Assembly: GCA_001873995.1 (NCBI GenBank) | Contig: MNVR01000021.1 | Span: 27,922-91,921 of the forward strand | Source: Candidatus Phelpsiimicrobium noxiivivens | GTDB taxonomy: Bacteria; Omnitrophota; Gorgyraeia; Velamenicoccales; Velamenicoccaceae | Direction of reading: 5' to 3' | Length of the DNA stretch: 64,000 nucleotides | In this document: piece after piece, positions 15,162 through 22,934 of the stretch | Layout of the letters: each line of letters starts with the position of its first letter | Position numbering within the stretch: the first letter of the stretch is position 1 | Notes under the pieces: generated by a model | What the model was told of the DNA's origin: nothing | Seen by the model: the letters and a program-made list of their open reading frames with translations, nothing else | Databases searched by the model: none | Translations under genes and position numbers: made by a program

Positions 15162-16070
15162 ATGGCCCTCTCTGCTAATAGCCTTCTTGTTCATTGTCCT
15201 GCCAAGCTCAATCTTTTCCTTGATATTATTAATAAAAGGCCTGATGGTTTTCATAATATCCTGACGCTTTTTGAGAGGATATCGCTTGCCGATACCATAC
15301 AGTTGACGGAGATAAATAACGATGAGATAGTTATAGTGTCTTCAGGCGAAGATATACCCAGCGGCCAGTGCAATCTGGTATATCAAGCAGCTGATCTATT
15401 GAGGCGTTCGCAAGGTATTAAGAGAGGTGTTAAGATAGAATTGAAAAAAGATATCCCAGTGGGCGCTGGCCTTGGCGGAGGTTCAAGCGATGCCGCCTCA
15501 ACCCTGATGGGGGTGAACAAGCTTTTTGGCCTAAAACTAAGTAAAAGCACGCTTATTTCATACGCCAACAGGCTTGGCAGCGATGTGGCCTTTTTTTGCC
15601 TGAATAAGAGGTTCGCTATAGGTAAGGAGCGCGGAGGAGAGCTTGCGCCCGCGGCAATACCCAATAATCTTATTTTTTGGCATGTTTTATTCGTTTTACC
15701 CATAAAAATAATGACTAAAGACGTTTACGGGCTCTGGGATAAGTTGCAAAATGGCAAAATAAGTTTAAAGTTGACAAAAAAACCTCATGATGTTAATATA
15801 CTAATCTCTTATTTGAAGAGAAACGACGTTCCTTCGCTTAACCGAAATATCTACAATCAGTTAATTGAAATAGTAATGAATTCATATGGTTTGGTTTCTG
15901 GTTTTAAAGCTGATCTTTTAAAATCAGGTTTAAAAAATGTCCATATGTCCGGGAGCGGCGCAACACTTTTTACAACATTTAAAAAAGAAAGCGAAGCGCA
16001 GGCTGTTTTTGAAGATATGACTCACCGGTTTTCACATAGATGCAGGATTATTTTGACAAGCACCTGGTAA
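15162..16070 (+). CDS. ispE: 4-diphosphocytidyl-2-C-methyl-D-erythritol kinase
   Basis: A 302-residue GHMP kinase with P-A-K-L-N-L at the start and the glycine-rich P-V-G-A-G-L-G-G-G-S-S-D-A-A-S loop at residues 99-113. It phosphorylates CDP-ME in the non-mevalonate isoprenoid pathway. The ATG at 15162 is 7 nt after the transketolase stop. The following spoVG, and glmU-prs-rplY-pth beyond it, reproduce the gene order of Bacillus. Confidence 0.93.
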   Translation: MALSANSLLVHCPAKLNLFLDIINKRPDGFHNILTLFERISLADTIQLTEINNDEIVIVSSGEDIPSGQCNLVYQAADLLRRSQGIKRGVKIELKKDIPVGAGLGGGSSDAASTLMGVNKLFGLKLSKSTLISYANRLGSDVAFFCLNKRFAIGKERGGELAPAAIPNNLIFWHVLFVLPIKIMTKDVYGLWDKLQNGKISLKLTKKPHDVNILISYLKRNDVPSLNRNIYNQLIEIVMNSYGLVSGFKADLLKSGLKNVHMSGSGATLFTTFKKESEAQAVFEDMTHRFSHRCRIILTSTW

Positions 16071-16090
16071 GGGGTAAATGGAGGCCAGCT

Positions 16091-16519
16091 ATGGATATCA
16101 CTGAAGTTCGGATATTTCTGAAAGATAGTCCTGACAAGAAGCTAAAGGCTTACGCTACAGCGACTTTTGATAATGCCTTTGTCGTGAGAAATATTAAAGT
16201 GATCGAAGGCGGCGCAGGGTTGTTCATCGCCATGCCATCCAGAAAACTTAAAACCGCTTGCCCTAAATGTGGATTCCGCAATGAAGCCAGAAGCAAGTAT
16301 TGCAATCAGTGCGCCGCGCAATTATCCGCTGTTTTGAGGCCTACGGCAGCTGTTGAACATGAAGGCGCCGGGGCGCAGTCTGAACACCGGGATATAGCTC
16401 ATCCTATAACCCAGGCCTTTAGGGATTATCTTCAGAAGAAAGTATTAGAGGCTTATGAGGCTGAAAAAATAAAAGGCCCTGCCCCTGTCTTAAAGACTTC
16501 AAGCAATAGCGAATTTTGA
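16091..16519 (+). CDS. spoVG: SpoVG-family protein with an inserted zinc ribbon
   Basis: A 142-residue SpoVG homologue; SpoVG is a small RNA/DNA-binding regulator in Firmicutes and spirochaetes. The core runs from M-D-I-T-E-V-R-I through G-L-F-I-A-M-P-S at residue 50, then is interrupted. C57/C60 and C71/C74 form a zinc ribbon, followed by an Ala-rich linker, and the core resumes at R-D-I-A-H-P-I near residue 98. In ordinary SpoVG these pieces are about ten residues apart. GGAGG (16080-16084) lies 6 nt before the ATG. The insertion may add RNA or protein binding (inference). Confidence 0.85.
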   Translation: MDITEVRIFLKDSPDKKLKAYATATFDNAFVVRNIKVIEGGAGLFIAMPSRKLKTACPKCGFRNEARSKYCNQCAAQLSAVLRPTAAVEHEGAGAQSEHRDIAHPITQAFRDYLQKKVLEAYEAEKIKGPAPVLKTSSNSEF

Positions 16520-16636
16520 GCACTTTAGTGTGTCGCAGATTTTAATCGCGGCATTCAGCGAAATCCAGGCGAATATGCAAAAATTACCGAAGAGAATTTT
16601 GGCATAGTTTATGAGCCTGGATCGGGTCGGAAGAAT

Positions 16637-16708
16637 TGCCCGGTAGTGTAATTGGTAACACTCCAGAATTTGGGTCTGGCTTTTGAGGTTCGAGTCCTCA
16701 CCGGGCAA
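16637..16708 (+). tRNA. tRNA-Gln(TTG)
   Basis: A 72-nt cloverleaf: acceptor TGCCCGG/CCGGGCA, anticodon stem CCAGA/TCTGG, loop ATTTGGG with anticodon TTG, T-arm GAGGTTCGAGTCCTC. CCA is not encoded. The 3' end is duplicated 132 bp downstream. Confidence 0.95.
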
Positions 16709-16849
16709 CTAAAATTTCAGAGGACTCGAAACGAGTAAGCGCCGAGCGAATAGCGAGGGTGAGGCCTCTGGCCGAAAGCGAACGAGGAGAGGCTACGCAA
16801 GCCACTATGTGGCTGTAGTAGCCGAGTCCTCACCGGGCAACTAAAATTT
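16691..16849 (+). repeat. Short element bounded by duplicated tRNA-Gln 3' end
   Basis: A 27-bp direct repeat spans the T-loop 3' half, acceptor 3' strand and adjoining ACTAAAATTT: 16691-16717 (in the tRNA) and 16823-16849. The 105 bp between them are GC-rich and non-coding, and start with GAGGACTCG, the inverse of CGAGTCCTC in the repeat. This is the layout left when an element inserts at a tRNA 3' end and rebuilds it. No integrase is present. Confidence 0.75.
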
Positions 16850-16874
16850 AGTCGGCAACTAACTTGTTAAAGGC

Positions 16875-17378
16875 ATGATACTTTACGAAGAAGTATTCCG
16901 TGCATTTCAGAAGCAAAAAGTCAAGTATTGCCTTGTCGGAGGGATAGCGGTAAACCTTCTTGGTTCTTTGAGAAGCACGGCTGACATGGATATCCTTGTT
17001 GAGATGAGCGGTGAGAATCTCAGAAAAGTTGTCAGCATCTTGAAGAAAAAGGGGTACCGGGTAAAACAGCCGGTTGATCCCATGGGAATAGCCGATGAAA
17101 AGACGAGATACGACTGGATCCATAATAAACACATGAAGGCTTTTAATTTTTATAAAATGGATGAGATGAAAGAAGTGGATATTATCATAGAATCGCCCAT
17201 CTCTTTTGAGAACGCGAATAAAAACGTTGTCCGGATAAAGATAGGCGATATTATATTGCCCGTCGTATCAATAAATAATCTTATAAAAATGAAAAAGGCC
17301 GCGGGGCGCGATGTAGATAAATTTGATATTGAAGAACTGAAAAAGATAAAAGACATAAAAAGGCGAAATGATCTTTAA
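16875..17378 (+). CDS. Nucleotidyltransferase-fold protein (possible toxin-type NTase)
   Basis: A 167-residue minimal nucleotidyltransferase. G22-G23 start the G-G-I-A-V-N-L-L-G motif and D37-x-D39 form the metal pair; a third acidic position may be D152-like in V-D-I-I-I near residue 100. Related NTases occur in MNT/AbiEii-type toxin-antitoxin or adenylyltransferase systems. It overlaps by 11 nt a 53-residue partner gene. The pair sits between the tRNA-Gln repeat and glmU, breaking an otherwise conserved order, so it looks acquired. Function is not established. Confidence 0.7.
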   Translation: MILYEEVFRAFQKQKVKYCLVGGIAVNLLGSLRSTADMDILVEMSGENLRKVVSILKKKGYRVKQPVDPMGIADEKTRYDWIHNKHMKAFNFYKMDEMKEVDIIIESPISFENANKNVVRIKIGDIILPVVSINNLIKMKKAAGRDVDKFDIEELKKIKDIKRRNDL

Positions 17379-17529
17379 ATGGGAAAACCAAGAAGATAGG
17401 TTACAAAGATTTATGAAGATATCTCCTAAGAATAAAATGGAGTGGCTTCGTCAGATGAACGATTTTTTGCGCAAGGCGGCTACGAAAAAACAGAGAGATA
17501 TTTATTGGAGTTTGAGAGAAAGCAGGTAG
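17368..17529 (+). CDS. Small partner protein of the nucleotidyltransferase
   Basis: A 53-residue charged protein with a Trp-rich pattern (K-W-E near the start, E-W-L-R-Q-M in the middle, I-Y-W-S-L-R at the end), predicted all-helical. The ATG at 17368 overlaps the NTase end by 11 nt, so translation is coupled. Small helical proteins of this type often accompany such NTases, possibly as antitoxin or specificity subunit (inference). It ends 8 nt before glmU. Confidence 0.65.
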   Translation: MIFKWENQEDRLQRFMKISPKNKMEWLRQMNDFLRKAATKKQRDIYWSLRESR

Positions 17530-17537
17530 TTTTTAAT

Positions 17538-18800
17538 ATGTCAAACTTTTGCGTAATAATACTGGCGGCGGGCGAAGGCAAACGCATGAAGACCGTTGTG
17601 CCGAAGGTCCTTTGCGAGATCTATGGTAAGCCCATGGTGCAATATGTGGTAGAGGCGGCGAGCAAGGTAAAACCTAAGAAGGTGATCGTCGTGATTGGCC
17701 GCAAGCGTTCCCAGGTTAAAGAAGTTTTGGGAGGCGGCGTGCGCGTCGCCTATCAGGAAAAGCCGTTGGGCACGGCTGATGCCGTTAAGGCGGCGATAAA
17801 AGATATACCGCCTGACGCGAAAGACGTTATCGTGCTCTATGGGGACACCCCTTTGATCACCGAAGATACTATCCGCGTTCTTTATGATTTTCACACATCA
17901 AGCAATGTTTCCTGCACGGTGTTAACGACATTTTTGGATAATCCCAGGGGCTATGGCCGCGTCTTGAGAAATGATACCGGGCAGCTTGTAGGCATTATTG
18001 AAGATAAGGACGCTGACTATCAGCAAAAAAATATCCGCGAAATAAATACAGGTATGTATTGTTTTAAAAAGGCGGATCTCCTGGAGGCCCTTAAATATGT
18101 TAAGCCCGCGGCTAATACGGCTGAGTTTTATCTGACGGATGTCTTCAGCTGGCTTTTTTCAAGGAATAGAAAGATAGGCGCCTGCGTAGTTGATACCTCG
18201 CAAGAAGTCCTGGGTGTAAATTCTCAGGGCCAACTTTTGGAAGCCGCTGAGATCCTGAGAAAGAGGGCCTTGGAGAGGTTTCTTGAGGCCGGCGTAAAGA
18301 TCGTGGATTTCAAAACGACTTTTATTGACGCGTCGGCCCAGATAGGCCAAGGCACAAAGATCCTTCCTTTTACGGTGATAGACAAGGGAGTCTGCATAGG
18401 GGAAGATTGCACTATAGGGCCTTTTTGCCACTTGCGCCAGGGGGCTGTTCTAAAAGACAGGGTCTCGGTAGGGAATTTCACGGAAATAAAGAATTCTTAC
18501 TTAGGTGAATCTACCCGCGTGCGCCACGTAAGCTACATTGGAGATACTAAAATAGGCAAGAAGGTCAATATCGGCGCGGGCACGATAGTAGCTAATTTTG
18601 ACGGTGAAAAGAAGAATAAGACTACGATCAAAGATAAGGCTTTTATTGGATGTGACACGATACTTATCGCGCCAGTGTCAATAGGGAAGAATGCTATCGT
18701 TGGCGCGGGCTCCGTAGTCACGAAGAACCATAATGTGCCAGACGGCGCTTTAGTCGTCGGCGTTCCGGCCAGAGAGGTGAAAAAGAGGAAGAGACCATGA
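17538..18800 (+). CDS. glmU: Bifunctional GlcN-1-P acetyltransferase / GlcNAc-1-P uridylyltransferase
   Basis: A 420-residue GlmU. The N-terminal pyrophosphorylase domain starts with L-A-A-G-E-G-K-R-M and contains Y-G-D-T-P. The C-terminal left-handed beta-helix carries the E-I-K-N-S and H-V-S-Y-I-G-D segments of the acetyltransferase site. It makes UDP-GlcNAc for peptidoglycan and lipid A. It is 30-40 residues shorter than many GlmU proteins, with a reduced C-terminal tail. The ATG at 17538 was chosen because earlier in-frame starts overlap the small gene upstream. The stop overlaps prs (ATGA). Confidence 0.9.
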   Translation: MSNFCVIILAAGEGKRMKTVVPKVLCEIYGKPMVQYVVEAASKVKPKKVIVVIGRKRSQVKEVLGGGVRVAYQEKPLGTADAVKAAIKDIPPDAKDVIVLYGDTPLITEDTIRVLYDFHTSSNVSCTVLTTFLDNPRGYGRVLRNDTGQLVGIIEDKDADYQQKNIREINTGMYCFKKADLLEALKYVKPAANTAEFYLTDVFSWLFSRNRKIGACVVDTSQEVLGVNSQGQLLEAAEILRKRALERFLEAGVKIVDFKTTFIDASAQIGQGTKILPFTVIDKGVCIGEDCTIGPFCHLRQGAVLKDRVSVGNFTEIKNSYLGESTRVRHVSYIGDTKIGKKVNIGAGTIVANFDGEKKNKTTIKDKAFIGCDTILIAPVSIGKNAIVGAGSVVTKNHNVPDGALVVGVPAREVKKRKRP

Positions 18801-19735
18801 CTAAGCTAGAGATATTTTCTGGAAATGCTAATCCGCAGTTAGCTAAAGATATCTGCGCGGTGTTAGGCAAAAAGCTGGGCGGTATGATGGTGGAAAGGTT
18901 CAGCGAAGGAGAATGCCGCGTCAAAATAGACGACAATGTCAGGGGCAAAGATGTTTTCATCGTGCAGCCGACGTGTCCGCCGGTAAACGAAAACCTTATG
19001 GAGCTGCTTGTGATCATTGACGCGCTAAAGCGCGCTTCCGCGGGGCGTATTACCGCGGTCGTGCCCTATTACGGTTACGCGCGCCAAGATAGGAAAGATC
19101 AGCCGCGCGTGCCGATCAGCGCTAAACTCGTTGCCAATCTTCTTACTGTAGCCGGTGCTGACAGGATATTGACCATGGACCTGCACGCCGGCCAGATACA
19201 GGGGTTTTTTGATATACCCCTTGACCACCTTTTCGCCGTAAACGTTTTTGTAGAGCATATCTCTAATAAGCTTAAACTTAAAGATTTTGTGGTCGTCTCG
19301 CCTGATGTCGGAGGCATTAAGACGGCGCGGGCGTATGCCAAGCGCCTTGGCGCGGCTCTCGCTATAGTTGATAAACGCCGCGTATCTCCAGAAAAAGCCG
19401 AAGTGATGAATATATTAGGAGAGGTCTCAGGTAAGAACGCCATTCTGGTGGATGACCTGGTAGCCACAGGCGGCTCTCTTTTGGAAGCGGCCCACGCTTT
19501 GAAAAAGGCCGGCGTCAAAAAGATATACGCCGCCGTAGTCCATGGCGTGCTATCGGGCGATGCCATGAAAAATGTTGAGAATTCTATTTTAGAGGAATTG
19601 ATCATTACCGATACCATACCTCTGGATGCTGGCAAGAGAAGCCCTAAGATAAAAGTTTTGACCGTGGCTCCGCTTTTAGCGGAGGCGATAAAGAGGATAC
19701 ACCAGGAAGAGTCTATTAGTTGTTTATTTGATTAA
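18797..19735 (+). CDS. prs: Ribose-phosphate pyrophosphokinase
   Basis: A 312-residue PRPP synthetase with the Y-G-Y-A-R-Q-D-R-K motif near residue 97, the D-L-H-A-G-Q-I-Q metal/ATP segment and the PRPP loop D-D-L-V-A-T-G-G-S around residue 220. PRPP feeds pncB, hisG and nucleotide synthesis. It overlaps glmU by 4 nt, as in the Firmicutes glmU-prs pair. Confidence 0.96.
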   Translation: MTKLEIFSGNANPQLAKDICAVLGKKLGGMMVERFSEGECRVKIDDNVRGKDVFIVQPTCPPVNENLMELLVIIDALKRASAGRITAVVPYYGYARQDRKDQPRVPISAKLVANLLTVAGADRILTMDLHAGQIQGFFDIPLDHLFAVNVFVEHISNKLKLKDFVVVSPDVGGIKTARAYAKRLGAALAIVDKRRVSPEKAEVMNILGEVSGKNAILVDDLVATGGSLLEAAHALKKAGVKKIYAAVVHGVLSGDAMKNVENSILEELIITDTIPLDAGKRSPKIKVLTVAPLLAEAIKRIHQEESISCLFD

Positions 19736-19740
19736 CGTAA

Positions 19741-19793
19741 ACACCCCGCGCTAATCGGAATTGCGCGGGTGTTGTGTCTTTCTACACAAGGAG
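19741..19793 (+). promoter_or_regulatory. Family A leader element of rplY
   Basis: Hairpin 1: ACACCCCGCGC (19741-19751) with GCGCGGGTGT (19763-19772), loop TAATCGGAATT. Hairpin 2: TTGTGT (19772-19777) with ACACAA (19784-19789), loop with TTTCT. AAGGAG (19788-19793) abuts hairpin 2, 8 nt before the ATG. Confidence 0.82.
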
Positions 19794-19801
19794 ATCATAA
19801 A

Positions 19802-20557
19802 ATGGCAGCTATTTATTTGGAATTATCGGTCCGCGAAGATGTTGAGATCGGCAAAAGCCATCTTCTGCGAAAACAAAATATTGTGCCGTGCGTCGTATAC
19901 GGGGAAGGAAAAACGACTCTTCCGTTAAAGATAGACAGAGGGCATCTGGTCAAGTTCATGCACGCCCATCATGGCGGCGAGAATATGGTCATTACGCTTA
20001 AGGTCTTGTCTTCTAAGAGCAATCCGGCCCAGGAAAAAGCTGTTTTGATCAAAGAGATACAGAAGCATCCGGTGAGCGGTGATATTCTTCATGTTGATTT
20101 TAACGAGATATCCTTGACGAAGCGTATTGTTGTGAAAGTCCCTGTTTTAGGCAAAGGCGAGCCCGTAGGCGTTAAGCAGGAAGGCGGCTCGTTAGAGCAT
20201 ATCCTCTGGGAAGTAGAGGTGGAGTGTCTGCCTACGCAGATCCCTGAAAAATTAGAAATAGATGTAACGAATTTAAAGATCGGTGATTCTATCACGGTTA
20301 AAGATCTTGTCGCGCCGGAAGGCGTAGTAATAAAACACGATGTTGAGGCATTGGTCTTTGTCGTTATGGCTCCCATGAAAGTGGAAGAGGTTGTTTCTGC
20401 TGAAGCAGCCGCTGGCGCTGAAGGCGCGGCCGGAGCGGAACCTGAAGTGATCAAGAAAGAAAAGAAACTCGTAGAAGGCGAAGAAGAAGCCAAGCCAAAA
20501 GATGAAGCCAAGGAGAAGGGCGGATCTAAAGGCAAAGGTGAACCCAAAGGCAAGTGA
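19802..20557 (+). CDS. rplY: Ribosomal protein bL25 (Ctc form)
   Basis: A 251-residue bL25 of the long Ctc type: an N-terminal 5S rRNA-binding domain (about 1-95) and a C-terminal TL5 domain (about 96-190), then a 60-residue Ala/Glu/Lys-rich tail that looks disordered. The ATG at 19802 follows the leader's AAGGAG. The position between prs and pth matches Bacillus ctc. Its stop overlaps the GTG start of pth. Confidence 0.93.
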   Translation: MAAIYLELSVREDVEIGKSHLLRKQNIVPCVVYGEGKTTLPLKIDRGHLVKFMHAHHGGENMVITLKVLSSKSNPAQEKAVLIKEIQKHPVSGDILHVDFNEISLTKRIVVKVPVLGKGEPVGVKQEGGSLEHILWEVEVECLPTQIPEKLEIDVTNLKIGDSITVKDLVAPEGVVIKHDVEALVFVVMAPMKVEEVVSAEAAAGAEGAAGAEPEVIKKEKKLVEGEEEAKPKDEAKEKGGSKGKGEPKGK

Positions 20558-21129
20558 AATTAATTATCGGATTAGGTAATCCCGGCGTTTCTTATAAAGC
20601 TACGCGCCATAACGCTGGAGCGATGGCTGTTGAGAGGCTGGCAAAGAAAGAAAAGCTTGTTTTTAAGTTGGACCGTTCTTTTAAAAGTTATATTGCCTCC
20701 GGAAAGATAAGCGGTGAATCTGTTTGCCTGGCGCTTCCGCAGACTTTTATGAACCTTTCGGGAGAGGCGGTTGAGGCGCTGGTAAAAAAGAGGCGTATAG
20801 ACTATCAGGATGTCTTAGTCGTGTATGATGATGTCAACCTTCTTTTAGGCCAGATCAAGGCCAAGCCCAAGGGCAGCGACGGCGGCCACCACGGGCTGGC
20901 TTCTGTTATTGAAAAACTTGGGGTTAATGATATTCCGCGTTTAAGATTGGGTATAGGCTGTCAGGGCCTCAGGGGTGATCTGACGGGCCACGTGTTGTCA
21001 AAGTTTGAAAAGGGAGAAACTGATATTATTGAAGGTATATTGGATAAGGCCTCAGAGGCTATGAAGACCTGGATATTGGAAGGCATGGATAAATGCATGA
21101 ATGCTTGCAATACAAAAACTAAATGTTAG
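20554..21129 (+). CDS. pth: Peptidyl-tRNA hydrolase
   Basis: A 191-residue Pth that recycles stalled peptidyl-tRNA. I-I-G-L-G-N-P-G at the start, catalytic H19 in R-H-N-A-G and the Y-D-D-V segment are present, with G-G-H-H-G-L near residue 110. The start is GTG at 20554, sharing bases with the rplY stop (GTGA), so translation is coupled. Confidence 0.93.
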   Translation: MKLIIGLGNPGVSYKATRHNAGAMAVERLAKKEKLVFKLDRSFKSYIASGKISGESVCLALPQTFMNLSGEAVEALVKKRRIDYQDVLVVYDDVNLLLGQIKAKPKGSDGGHHGLASVIEKLGVNDIPRLRLGIGCQGLRGDLTGHVLSKFEKGETDIIEGILDKASEAMKTWILEGMDKCMNACNTKTKC

Positions 21130-21139
21130 AGAGGAGCTT

Positions 21140-21469
21140 ATGTTAAGTATGAAAAAGTATGAAGCGATGTTTATTATTAAGCCGGACTTAAAAGACGAAG
21201 AGAAGGCTTCTGTTATGAAGAGTATCAAGGAACAGATATCAAAACAACAGGGGAACATTACGCAGGACCAGATATGGGCTGAAAAAAGAAAGTTGGCGTA
21301 TGACCTTTTTCCCATTGGCGGCGGCACAAGATTTAAAGAGGGGATGTATTATCTGGTAAATTTTGATAGCAATCCTTTGGCCATTACTACGCTTAAAACG
21401 AACTATAATCTTAACGAAAATGTTTTAAGATTTTTGATATTAAAGTTAGAAGATAAGAAAAAAGTTTAG
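21140..21469 (+). CDS. rpsF: Ribosomal protein bS6
   Basis: A 109-residue bS6 with the K-K-Y-E-A-M-F-I-I-K-P-D start and W-A-E-K-R-K-L-A-Y motif. GAGGAG (21131-21136) is only 3 nt before the ATG at 21140 and 12 nt before the ATG at 21149, so either may be used; conservation favours the second. The rpsF-ssb-rpsR-rplI-dnaB order is widely conserved. Confidence 0.92.
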   Translation: MLSMKKYEAMFIIKPDLKDEEKASVMKSIKEQISKQQGNITQDQIWAEKRKLAYDLFPIGGGTRFKEGMYYLVNFDSNPLAITTLKTNYNLNENVLRFLILKLEDKKKV

Positions 21470-21478
21470 GGGGTTGTT

Positions 21479-21937
21479 ATGGCGAATTTGAACAAAGTTC
21501 TTCTTATCGGCAATCTGACACGTGACCCGGAATTGCGCTATACGCCGGGTGGGACGGCTGTTGTAAATCTACGTATGGCTACGAACCGCCGCTATAAAGA
21601 TAAGGCGGGCGAGGCCAAGCAGGATGTATGTTATATGACAGTGGTAGCTTGGGATAAGCAGGCTGAGGTGTGTAATCAGTATCTTCATAAAGGAAGCCCG
21701 CTTTTTGTGGAAGGCCGGCTTCAATCAAGGTCATGGGATGGGCCGGACGGCAAAAAGAGATCAGTCCTTGAGATCCGCGCTGAAAGAGTGCAATTTTTGG
21801 GCGCGCCTTCGTCAAAGGCTAACGCGGCCCCTGAAGACCATGCCGCTGTGAAGGAAGAAAAAGCGGCAGATGATGTTATAAGCACCGGCCCCGATGAGGT
21901 GACGTGGGGCCAGGATGCGGCAGAGGGCGCGGGCTAA
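21479..21937 (+). CDS. ssb: Single-stranded DNA-binding protein
   Basis: A 152-residue SSB with an N-terminal OB fold (N-K-V-L-L-I-G-N-L start, W-D-K-Q-A-E-V-C near residue 60) and a low-complexity tail. The usual acidic D-D-D-I-P-F tip that recruits repair and replication partners is missing; the protein ends D-A-A-E-G-A-G. The stop codon lies at the edge of a family B remnant, so the tip may have been lost by insertion. Confidence 0.92.
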   Translation: MANLNKVLLIGNLTRDPELRYTPGGTAVVNLRMATNRRYKDKAGEAKQDVCYMTVVAWDKQAEVCNQYLHKGSPLFVEGRLQSRSWDGPDGKKRSVLEIRAERVQFLGAPSSKANAAPEDHAAVKEEKAADDVISTGPDEVTWGQDAAEGAG

Positions 21938-22002
21938 CTTTGGAAGGAATAAAAACCTACAGTATGCAACCTGCCTGCTGGTAGGCAGGAGTTAAGAAAG
22001 GA
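21935..22002 (+). promoter_or_regulatory. Family B last-hairpin remnant before rpsR, with inserted palindrome
   Basis: AACTTTG (21936-21942) would pair with CAAAGTT, but that arm is split into CAA (21967-21969) and AGTT (21990-21993) by a 20-bp CCTGCC...GGCAGG palindrome. The conserved GGAATAAAAACCTACAGTAT loop is intact. AAAGGA (21997-22002) follows. The ssb stop overlaps the left arm. Confidence 0.7.
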
Positions 22003-22011
22003 AATTAAATC

Positions 22012-22404
22012 ATGTTTCAGAAGAATAGTCGTAGCAGCAGTAGTAGCAGTCATGGAAGGGCCGGCGGCGGTGGTTTTGGCGGAGGAAAATTCGGCGGTAG
22101 ATCAGGAGGCAAGAGCGGCGGAAAATTTGGCAGTAAGTTCGGCGGTAAGTTCGATGGCAGGCGAAGAGAGAAAAAAGATGACGTGCTTATGGCGCGCTTC
22201 AGAAAAAAGACATGCCGTTTCTGCGAAGAAAAAGTGATCGCGTTAGATTACAAAGATCTAAAAAGGACGGAGCGTTTGGTCAGCGAGAGAGGCAAGATGC
22301 TTTCTCGCCGCGTAACGGGTGTCTGCGCCAAGCATCAGAGGATGGTTGAAGAATCGATCAAGAGAGCAAGGTTCATGGCATTGCTGCCGTTCTTAAAAAA
22401 GTAG
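22012..22404 (+). CDS. rpsR: Ribosomal protein bS18 with Gly/Ser-rich N-terminal extension
   Basis: A 130-residue protein whose C-terminal 75 residues are bS18, with C-R-F-C and C-A-K-H forming the zinc-binding version and the R-R-V-T-G motif. The first 50 residues are a Ser-run followed by G-G-K-F-G-type repeats ending in basic R-R-R-E-K-K. Typical bS18 is 75-90 residues. The extension is probably disordered and RNA-binding (inference). It lies between ssb and rplI as expected. Confidence 0.92.
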   Translation: MFQKNSRSSSSSSHGRAGGGGFGGGKFGGRSGGKSGGKFGSKFGGKFDGRRREKKDDVLMARFRKKTCRFCEEKVIALDYKDLKRTERLVSERGKMLSRRVTGVCAKHQRMVEESIKRARFMALLPFLKK

Positions 22405-22424
22405 TTAAATGACAACGTAAGTTG

Positions 22425-22476
22425 ACACCCGGCGCTAATCGGAATCGCGCCGGTGTTGTGTTTTTTACACAAGGGG
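22425..22476 (+). promoter_or_regulatory. Family A leader element of rplI
   Basis: Hairpin 1: ACACCCGGCGC (22425-22435) with GCGCCGGTGT (22447-22456), loop TAATCGGAATC. Hairpin 2: TTGTGT (22456-22461) with ACACAA (22467-22472). AAGGGG (22471-22476) is the ribosome site, 6 nt before the ATG. Confidence 0.82.
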
Positions 22477-22482
22477 TGCATC

Positions 22483-22929
22483 ATGCTTAAAGTAATTTTA
22501 AGAGAAGATGTAGCGGGCTTCGGAAAAGCCGGAGAGGTTAAGCAGGTAAAAGACGGTTTCGCGAGAAATTTTCTTTTTCCAAGGAAGCTGGCTTTGGCCG
22601 CTTCTGATGAGACTTTAAAACAGATAGAGCTGAACCAGAATAAGAAAAAGGCCAAAAAAGAGCTTGAGACAAAAAAGGCGCAAGAGGCTGCTCTCAGGTT
22701 GGCTGGTCTCTCGGTAACGATCACCGCTGAGGTGAATGAGGAAGAAAAACTTTATGGCAGCCTGAACGCCTCAGATATTGCCGCGGCCATAGCTGCTGAA
22801 GGCGTTGAAGTCAATAAGAAGGCGATAGTATTGGAGACACCCATAAAAGAGCTGGGTATTTACGATGTAGAGGTAAGGCTTCATCCCGAAGTGATTTCCA
22901 AGATCAAGGTCTGGGTCGTTAAGAAATAG
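22483..22929 (+). CDS. rplI: Ribosomal protein bL9
   Basis: A 148-residue bL9: N-terminal rRNA-binding domain (L-R-E-D-V near the start, G-F-A-R-N-F-L-F-P-R around residue 30), long connecting helix and C-terminal domain. The ATG at 22483 follows the leader's AAGGGG; an upstream in-frame GTG lies in the hairpin. Confidence 0.95.
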   Translation: MLKVILREDVAGFGKAGEVKQVKDGFARNFLFPRKLALAASDETLKQIELNQNKKKAKKELETKKAQEAALRLAGLSVTITAEVNEEEKLYGSLNASDIAAAIAAEGVEVNKKAIVLETPIKELGIYDVEVRLHPEVISKIKVWVVKK

Positions 22930-22934
22930 GTAAT

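Noticed and set aside
20089..20553. Long antisense frames over rplY, dnaB, lpxC and others
   Set aside because: They are Ser/Thr/Pro-rich mirror frames of strongly coding genes without starts or ribosome sites.
19741..22476. Ribosomal-protein autoregulatory sites before rplY and rplI
   Set aside because: The identical structure precedes skp, aroC and a ferritin-like gene, so a ribosomal-protein-specific site is unlikely.
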